IMG/VR virus record: IMGVR_UViG_3300004369_000884
Location: 1 to 20,163 of that record
Origin: a virus
Length of the DNA stretch: 20,163 bases
Direction: 5' to 3' (one strand)
In this document: piece by piece, positions 13,631 through 18,943 of the stretch
Numbering within the stretch: position 1 is the first letter of the stretch
Layout of the letters: every line of letters begins with the position of its first letter
Notes under the pieces: generated by a model
Seen by the model: only the letters and a program-made list of their open reading frames with translations
Databases searched by the model: none
Told to the model about the DNA's origin: nothing
Program-made: the position numbers and the translations under genes

Positions 13631-15112
13631 ATGATAGAGAATATTTCAGTCGTAGGGTCTGGAACCGCTGGTCTTATCAATGCTTTAGTTTTAAAACGAA
13701 TTTTCTCCAACATTCACGTTGAAGTTGTTTCCTCTGGAAACATTCCCATCATCGGTGTCGGCGAGGGAAGCACCGAGCATTGGAGCACATTCGAAAAACT
13801 TGTCGGCATCAATAGGCCGTCGATGGTGAGCAAAACTGAAGCAACATTTAAGTTCGGCATCAGGTTTGAAGGCTGGACGAACCATACGCCTGACTACTTC
13901 CACAGTATTAGTGGCGGCCAGAACTTTCACTCTACTTTTATCGGCACCTACAACTGGGCACACGCCAACGACAAACAGTTGACTCCGACATTTGGCCTTC
14001 CGTCTTTGGTTAAGAATTTCGTCAGAGACATGGGAGATGAAACACTAGGTCAGACCAACCAGTTTCATTTCGACACATTTCTACTGAATGACTTTTTAAA
14101 AGAAGAGTGCAGGAGTTCAGGAGTTGTGTTCACCGACGGCGTTGTTGTCGATTTGGAAAGAGACGCTACTTCTGGAGACATAACCGGCTTGATTCTTGAG
14201 GGACACGAAAAAAGCGTTAAAACCGACTTTGTTGTTGATGCCTCTGGTTTCCGCAAAGAGATTATTAGCCGCTTGGGAAATACTCGATGGCTGTCTTACG
14301 AGGAGTACCTTCCCACTAATAGCGCTGTTGTCTTCCAGACACCGGAAGATACTGAACGTGGAATAAAACCTTACACTCTTGCCAAGGCCATGCAAGCGGG
14401 GTGGATGTGGGAAATCCCAACCCAAACACGACGAGGCAATGGCTACGTCTTTTCCTCGAACCATATTTCGGAATCCGAAGCCATCCATGAGGCGTCAGAG
14501 TCGAGCGGATTTGAAGTCCCCGACACGGCGAGAGTTATTAATTTCGATCCCGGGAGACTCGACGTTACGTGGCTGCACAACTGTGTTGCCGTCGGTCTTG
14601 CATCTAATTTTGTTGAGCCACTTGAAGCAACATCGATTGCCGCATCAATTAATCAAGCAATGCTCCTCACCAGTTACGTTCCAGCGTATTTACATAACGC
14701 TGAAATAATCCGTAATGAATACAACAGAATGTTCGACTCCATGATGAACAATCTTCTCACGATGATTGCGATGCACTACGTGTCGGACAGGGACGACACA
14801 CCGATGTGGTCGGAACAGCAGAAAAAGCCGAAACCAGAACTACTTTCACACTTGATCGAAATAATGAAATTCCGTGGTCTGGAAGAACACGACGTACCCA
14901 GCACAGGTTTTGAACTTTTTCGGGCGTTCCATTTTTGGCATGTTGCTCAGGGTCAGGGTCTCATAAGTAAAGAGGCATGTCAGCGAAATATTGACATGCG
15001 TGGCACGTCAACTTACCTGAGGCGAGAGGTCTCCGATATCATTCAGGGCAACAGGGAACCATCGTTTATTCCTCACAAAGAAGCATTATTGAAAGGACAG
15101 ACCTGTGGCTAA
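13631..15112 (+). CDS. Flavin-dependent tryptophan halogenase
   Basis: A 493-residue protein, close to the usual 500-530 of the family. The FAD-binding GxGxxG is at residues 9-14 (VVGSGTAG). The diagnostic WxWxIP motif, which distinguishes flavin halogenases from monooxygenases, is at 258-263 (GWMWEIP). K74 (TFKFGIRFEGW) matches the catalytic lysine that carries the chloramine or hypohalous intermediate in PrnA-type enzymes. FVEPLEATSI near residues 332-341 fits the conserved FAD/substrate segment. The reaction is chlorination or bromination of an aromatic ring, typically tryptophan, using FADH2, O2 and halide. No flavin reductase is encoded nearby, so reduced flavin would have to come from the host. 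It overlaps the next oxygenase by 8 nt. Whether it acts on free tryptophan, a peptide or a protein cannot be read from sequence. I avoid a Prn-type gene symbol because regioselectivity is unknown. Confidence 0.92.
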   Translation: MIENISVVGSGTAGLINALVLKRIFSNIHVEVVSSGNIPIIGVGEGSTEHWSTFEKLVGINRPSMVSKTEATFKFGIRFEGWTNHTPDYFHSISGGQNFHSTFIGTYNWAHANDKQLTPTFGLPSLVKNFVRDMGDETLGQTNQFHFDTFLLNDFLKEECRSSGVVFTDGVVVDLERDATSGDITGLILEGHEKSVKTDFVVDASGFRKEIISRLGNTRWLSYEEYLPTNSAVVFQTPEDTERGIKPYTLAKAMQAGWMWEIPTQTRRGNGYVFSSNHISESEAIHEASESSGFEVPDTARVINFDPGRLDVTWLHNCVAVGLASNFVEPLEATSIAASINQAMLLTSYVPAYLHNAEIIRNEYNRMFDSMMNNLLTMIAMHYVSDRDDTPMWSEQQKKPKPELLSHLIEIMKFRGLEEHDVPSTGFELFRAFHFWHVAQGQGLISKEACQRNIDMRGTSTYLRREVSDIIQGNREPSFIPHKEALLKGQTCG

Positions 15113-15812
15113 GGCGCCGAAGTTCTACTTCCCCGATGGGCAGAGAAGCCAAATTATGTATGGCGACAACCTCATTAGCGACAAGTCGTGTCGTGGCCTG
15201 ATTGCTGAATGCAAAACATACTTTGATCGCCTGTTTCAACCGGGAATCACTTTGGGTGGAATCAACTCGCTCGTAAAGAGTTCTAGCGATTTCAATTTTT
15301 CTAAATCGTATGTCGACTCGCAGGGTGTTGACTCCAGTAATTTTTCGTTCTACGAGAATGAAGTAACTGATGGCCTCTACAAGGCAATCGGTTACTACAT
15401 TCAACAATACGAAGAATTGTGGAAATGGCCCGGGGTGAGGGATACGGGATACCGTCTCCAGAGGTATTTCAAGAGTCATGGCTACTACAGGACTCATATT
15501 GATGGGGCTCCATGGGACACAACCGGAGGACCCGGGCCGAGAGTCTTGGGTGTAGTTATCTACCTCAACGATGTCGAGGTTGGGGGAAGCACGTACTTCC
15601 CGGCTCACGATGTTCACGTTCCAGCCAAGGCTGGCCGAATTAGCGTTTTTCCTACAAATTGGACGCATCCACACATGGGTCAGACGCCCATCAGTTGCGA
15701 CAAGTGGATGATCAGCACCTTTATGGTTTGCGACGTTTACGAAAGACCAGAGCCGCAAGAGCCACCAACCTACTCTGAGCAGACTGATGAAACCCTTGCT
15801 GCAGATGGCTGA
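15105..15812 (+). CDS. 2OG-Fe(II) oxygenase, prolyl-4-hydroxylase-like, Lys type (C-terminal tail)
   Basis: A 235-residue protein starting at GTG 15105, inside the end of the halogenase gene, with AAAGGA eight bases upstream. The iron ligands are H131-x-D133 (YRTHIDGAPW) and H190 (THPHMGQTP), with K200 (CDKWMIS) as the 2-oxoglutarate anchor at the canonical +10 spacing. The central strand VLGVVIYLNDVEVGGSTYFP is a very good match to prolyl 4-hydroxylases (YLN-(D)-VE-GG-T-FP), the best in this window. Of the proteins here, this one most resembles true prolyl hydroxylases. The last 25 residues are Pro/Glu/Thr-rich and probably flexible. Co-translation with the halogenase suggests that the two act on the same target or pathway. 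Confidence 0.88.
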   Translation: MAKAPKFYFPDGQRSQIMYGDNLISDKSCRGLIAECKTYFDRLFQPGITLGGINSLVKSSSDFNFSKSYVDSQGVDSSNFSFYENEVTDGLYKAIGYYIQQYEELWKWPGVRDTGYRLQRYFKSHGYYRTHIDGAPWDTTGGPGPRVLGVVIYLNDVEVGGSTYFPAHDVHVPAKAGRISVFPTNWTHPHMGQTPISCDKWMISTFMVCDVYERPEPQEPPTYSEQTDETLAADG

Positions 15813-15840
15813 TGGTAAACTATTAGGTGCAACCGGAGGT
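15813..15840 (+). promoter_or_regulatory. Possible extended -10 promoter and strong RBS
   Basis: TGGTAAACT at 15813-15821 fits TGn-TANNNT. It lies in a 33-nt gap between genes and is followed by GGAGGT at 15835-15840, a strong ribosome-binding site 5 bases before ATG 15846. Unlike the leaderless cases, this transcript would have a short leader of about 17 nt. Confidence 0.4.
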
Positions 15841-15845
15841 AATCG

Positions 15846-15995
15846 ATGAGCGACCCAGAATCGAACTACACCCCTGAAGGGTGGAATCCTGAACTTCAAC
15901 GTTTTGTTCGGGATGACAAACAAGAGATCGAAGTCGTTGAGTGTTTCCTTTTTGAGAGCGTTCCGATTCACGAAAATGAGGAAGCAGACTCGTGA
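15846..15995 (+). CDS. Small acidic protein, 49 aa
   Basis: The frame from ATG 15846 to TGA 15995 encodes 49 residues and has the strongest ribosome-binding site in the region (GGAGGT). It contains YTPEGWNPELQRFVRDDKQE followed by an acidic end (FLFESVPIHENEEADS). It resembles the short acidic proteins found between larger phage genes. It overlaps the next gene by 4 nt (GTGA), indicating coupling. The function is unknown. Confidence 0.6.
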   Translation: MSDPESNYTPEGWNPELQRFVRDDKQEIEVVECFLFESVPIHENEEADS

Positions 15996-16264
15996 CAAAA
16001 TTTGACATTCAGGATGAATACGACTATCGCATCAATCAGGTTGCTCGTTTGATTGCTATCTGTGGCGAGGACGAAACTCGTGCCGTAGATATATCGGTTG
16101 ACGAACTTATGGGTTTGCTCGCCGGCCATTACTACCCCGACGGCATCGTTGATGGCCCGATGACGGATTCCGAAAAGCAACTTCACCGCATTTGGTACAG
16201 AACCAAGGAGCAGGCACGTGCCAACTGCTACTACCGTGACGTCTTGAAAGCAAGGATGGCGTGA
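15992..16264 (+). CDS. Hypothetical protein, 90 aa
   Basis: An unrecognised protein starting at GTG 15992 (GTGA overlap). Residues 5-30 (DIQDEYDYRINQVARLIAICGEDETR) and 60-90 (EKQLHRIWYRTKEQARANCYYRDVLKARMA) look helical, flanking an acidic/Gly middle (GLLAGHYYPDGIVDGPMTD). There are two Cys but no metal-binding spacing. It ends in an overlap with the next gene and is probably co-expressed with the second methyltransferase-like protein. Confidence 0.6.
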   Translation: MTKFDIQDEYDYRINQVARLIAICGEDETRAVDISVDELMGLLAGHYYPDGIVDGPMTDSEKQLHRIWYRTKEQARANCYYRDVLKARMA

Positions 16265-16266
16265 GA

Positions 16267-16974
16267 ATGGCTGAGATTTCAAACTCGCAGTTGTATGCGC
16301 TTACTGAGTCAGTTTCTAACTCGACCCACAAAGACACGTACTCGCTTGAGCGACGCACGGAATTCGGGAATCTTGTAAAAAATGAAGACATTTCTTACGG
16401 AGCGCCCGAAGACCGTAACAGTATTGGTTTTGCGACTGAAATTGTCCAGTACGACCTGATTGCTACCGGATCTTTCAATTTCAATATCCTTTCCGCCGCT
16501 TACTACACAGCGGTCGAGTCTTTGATTCGTATGTCGCGACCAGCATCTATGTATTGCGGAGATGGCACATCTTTGCGTCTAGTGATGACGGCTGGTTTTG
16601 GGGCTGATCTTTACGTCCAGAACTCGATCCACCTCGACTACATCGAACGACTTTTCCCTCTCCCCGAGGGCATTGAATATTCCGTCATTACGCGAACAGA
16701 TAGCGAGGCCGGTTCTTTCCCCGTCCCATTTGATATGTCGATTATTGACACGACTGCAGCATCGAGGAACAGGGAAATGCTTGAAGCGCTTATCGAAAAC
16801 ACCACATCTGGTGGTTCCGTGATTATGACAGTCTCGTTGGACCAAGGAATGTTTCCACGTTACGGATCTGCGCATGATTACTGGCCAATGTTCGCCGATC
16901 TCTCGGAGAGGGACGACATCTTTGTGTACCACATCCCCGTCTCTCTAGGAATAACGGTTCTGACAAAACGCTGA
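16267..16974 (+). CDS. Methyltransferase-fold-like protein (second copy)
   Basis: A 235-residue protein. Its order matches the protein at 8229-9002: a helical N-terminus (AAYYTAVESLIRM), a strand with a glycine turn (RLVMTAGFGADLY), IEYSVITRTD, then FDMSIIDTT, the helix EMLEALIENTTSGG leading to SVIMTVS, and a closing hairpin DDIFVYHIPVSLGITVLTKR. These last elements resemble the C-terminal strands of class I methyltransferases, with the acidic FDMSIIDTT at the strand-4 position. The SAM loop (TAGFG) is weak but clearer than in the first copy. GTG 16261 (GTGA overlap, AAGGA four bases upstream) is an alternative start two codons earlier. The function and substrate are unknown. Confidence 0.55.
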   Translation: MAEISNSQLYALTESVSNSTHKDTYSLERRTEFGNLVKNEDISYGAPEDRNSIGFATEIVQYDLIATGSFNFNILSAAYYTAVESLIRMSRPASMYCGDGTSLRLVMTAGFGADLYVQNSIHLDYIERLFPLPEGIEYSVITRTDSEAGSFPVPFDMSIIDTTAASRNREMLEALIENTTSGGSVIMTVSLDQGMFPRYGSAHDYWPMFADLSERDDIFVYHIPVSLGITVLTKR

Positions 16975-16993
16975 GATCGTGTAGGCTTCGGCT
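16960..16993 (+). promoter_or_regulatory. Promoter with leaderless spacing
   Basis: CTGACA at 16960-16965 (one mismatch to TTGACA) is separated by 16 bases from TAGGCT at 16982-16987. The ATG at 16994 is the seventh base after the box, so transcription should begin at or next to the start codon. No Shine-Dalgarno sequence precedes this ATG, which agrees with a leaderless mRNA. Confidence 0.45.
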
Positions 16994-17839
16994 ATGCCTG
17001 AACTCTCAAGTGAAAACGTGATCGGCGCCAAGGTTTTCGGAGATATCCCCGAGATTAAACCGGGTCAAATAATGGTTGCTCCGGTCACCAATCGGATGTA
17101 TGACGAGAGAATTCAACCGATTGATAACTTTTTGCATTTCCCTGACTGGTTCAAGGACCTGAACGCAGAAAGACAGACCCTAAAAAGATGTCAAGGGACC
17201 CAAGATTACTTGAATACCGGAATGACTCTACGTCTTCCTTGTGATGTTCGGATTCGCCTGAACGCTTTCGGAAATGGGTGGGAAGCACGGTACGACACGC
17301 AGGAGCCAATTCAGGGTCTCGGTGTTGAAAGTTTCAGTTACGAGCAAACGGGCCCTGTTCCTGCTACCGATGGGCGAAAGATTGAAACTGGAAATTGGAT
17401 CAAAATCCTAAATCCTTGGGAAATCAAGACTGCTCCCGGGTGGTCTTCAATGATTCTTCCGGTTCTGTGGGAACAAAAGAGGGAATGGTCGCTCATGCCC
17501 GGGGTTGTTCATACGGATTTTTACCATCATATGAACTGGGTTCTCAACATCTTTAGTGATGATGAAGAGTTTGTAATTCCGATGGGCACACCTATTGCGC
17601 ATGTGATCACATTCCCGAGGACTGTCAAGAGTGAAGTGGTTTTTGCTGATGAGGACGTCCATAAACTCATTTATGCTCGTGGGATGGGCGAGGTGTTTAC
17701 CGGCTATGCAGAAAACAGATCACGTCGGTACCGCATGTACCAGAGGAAAGTCGATTTACAATGCCCAGTATTCCACGGCACGCCAGAACCCAAGTTGGGC
17801 TGGTTTCGTAAGGTTTTCCGTCTCTTCAGACAGCCTTGA
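16994..17839 (+). CDS. DUF6065-like protein (second copy)
   Basis: A 281-residue protein. It shares with the 2912 gene product a core in which NPWEIKTAPGWSS (residues 140-152) is followed by a GVVHTDFYHHMNW segment and EEFVIPMGTPIAHVITF. The first half (DYLNTGMTLRLPCDVRIRLN, then WEARYD) corresponds to the CLPLTEANVNGWEL/QWDGG part of the first copy. The C-terminus (WFRKVFRLFRQP) is basic and amphipathic. A promoter lies directly before it and no ribosome-binding site is visible. It sits between the accessory enzymes and the structural genes. The family assignment rests on motif order and the similarity of the two copies; no catalytic residues can be named with confidence. Confidence 0.6.
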   Translation: MPELSSENVIGAKVFGDIPEIKPGQIMVAPVTNRMYDERIQPIDNFLHFPDWFKDLNAERQTLKRCQGTQDYLNTGMTLRLPCDVRIRLNAFGNGWEARYDTQEPIQGLGVESFSYEQTGPVPATDGRKIETGNWIKILNPWEIKTAPGWSSMILPVLWEQKREWSLMPGVVHTDFYHHMNWVLNIFSDDEEFVIPMGTPIAHVITFPRTVKSEVVFADEDVHKLIYARGMGEVFTGYAENRSRRYRMYQRKVDLQCPVFHGTPEPKLGWFRKVFRLFRQP

Positions 17840-17842
17840 TGC

Positions 17843-17877
17843 TGGTAACATGTAGTGGAGTACGTTTCGCCGAGAGG
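17843..17877 (+). promoter_or_regulatory. Extended -10 promoter for structural genes
   Basis: TGGTAACAT at 17843-17851 matches TGn-TANNNT. Transcription from about 17858 would give a leader of about 28 nt with GAGAGGA (17871-17877) as ribosome-binding site before ATG 17886. It would drive the three structural genes that follow. Confidence 0.4.
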
Positions 17878-17885
17878 ATCAACAA

Positions 17886-18257
17886 ATGGCCTTCTATCAG
17901 ACACGAATCGTTGGCCCAGTAACTCTGGGGACGACGGGGAGTAGCACCACAGCCCCAACTTCCGCCTCTTATGAGGTGCCGACGGGCCACACCATCATTG
18001 TGAAGCAGTTGATTTTCAGCAACCTGACGGCAAGTTCAAAGACAATCACTTTCTGGACTGTTCCGCATGGGTCTTCTGCAGCAACTTCAAACATCGTTTT
18101 CCACGACTTGCTCATCAACGCTAACGAAACGACCCTGATCAACCTGTCTCTGGTTCTAGCGGAATCAGGTGGAAACGGTGATCGCATTTACGCTCGGGCC
18201 AGCGCTGCAAGTTCTATCAACATGACAATCAATGCAGTGGATGAGGATGGAACCTGA
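17886..18257 (+). CDS. Small beta-sandwich structural protein, 123 aa
   Basis: A 123-residue Ser/Thr/Asn-rich protein with alternating hydrophobic strands: ASYEVPTGHTIIVKQLIFSN, SKTITFWTVPHG, NIVFHDLLINANETTLINLSLVL and SINMTINAVDEDG. This resembles small phage head-tail or tail-appendage beta-sandwich proteins with a (tail-completion-like) TGHT.IVK.L..SN motif. There is no signal peptide. It is followed by a paralogous pair of fibre-like proteins, with a TGATG overlap at 18257. A virion role is likely, but the exact position in the particle is unknown. Confidence 0.68.
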   Translation: MAFYQTRIVGPVTLGTTGSSTTAPTSASYEVPTGHTIIVKQLIFSNLTASSKTITFWTVPHGSSAATSNIVFHDLLINANETTLINLSLVLAESGGNGDRIYARASAASSINMTINAVDEDGT

Positions 18258-18943
18258 TGGGTGGGATCGTAAGGCTGAACGCCCCAGATCCCCTCGCCGA
18301 GTACGTCAATTCTGCTGATGAGATCTACGGTACGGGTGTAGATGGGAACGTCCAGATAACGTCAAACACGCATTTGACGTCGGACATGTTCTATTACAAC
18401 TTGACCATTGACCCCGCGATCACCCTGTTCACCGACGGGTACCGGATTTTTGTCAAGAATTTATTGACGCTTGGTGAAAACTCCATCATTGGAACTCCCG
18501 GTGGGTTTTCCGGAAGTGGGACAATTCTCGGTGGAGGGGCAAGTGGCGGCGAGTCAGTAACAAATAGCCTCGGAGGAGGCGCTGTCTACTACACCTACAC
18601 GGCAACGGCTCCTACGGCTTCCAATGGTGGAAGCGTCTACTACCAATACCCATCTCAAGCCATTCTCGGATATCAGATCACCGCATCGTCCAATGGACCC
18701 GTATATCTTCGAGGGGGCGCTGGATCCGCTAGTGGTGACGGTGGCGGCGTTGTCATTCTTGCCGCCCGCTACATCTCCTGCGATGGCGCAGCACAAATTT
18801 CGGCAACCGGCGGGCCTGATGCGGGCGGTGGCGTCGTCATTGTCGTAAGCACTCCCAGTGTGGTTCCTGCGGGTCTCGATCTCAATGTTGATGGGCAAAG
18901 TGGAGGGTATACAGGAACCGCTATTTACCTAGAGGTTGACTGA
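18257..18943 (+). CDS. Glycine-rich fibre/appendage protein
   Basis: A 228-residue protein. Residues 24-83 (YGTGVDGNVQIT...SDMFYYNLTIDP...LFTDGYRIFVKNLLTLG) are clearly paralogous to residues 20-73 of the following gene. They look like a beta-helical cap of the kind found in phage fibres. The rest is Gly/Ser/Thr-rich (GGFSGSGTILGGGASGGES, then GGGAVYYTYT) with hydrophobic strands (GGGVVILAARYISCDG, GGGVVIVVSTPSVVPAG). Such Gly-rich beta proteins are typical of tail-fibre shafts and tips. It is coupled to both neighbours by TGATG junctions. It lacks the collagen-like and His-rich parts of the next protein. Confidence 0.75.
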   Translation: MGGIVRLNAPDPLAEYVNSADEIYGTGVDGNVQITSNTHLTSDMFYYNLTIDPAITLFTDGYRIFVKNLLTLGENSIIGTPGGFSGSGTILGGGASGGESVTNSLGGGAVYYTYTATAPTASNGGSVYYQYPSQAILGYQITASSNGPVYLRGGAGSASGDGGGVVILAARYISCDGAAQISATGGPDAGGGVVIVVSTPSVVPAGLDLNVDGQSGGYTGTAIYLEVD

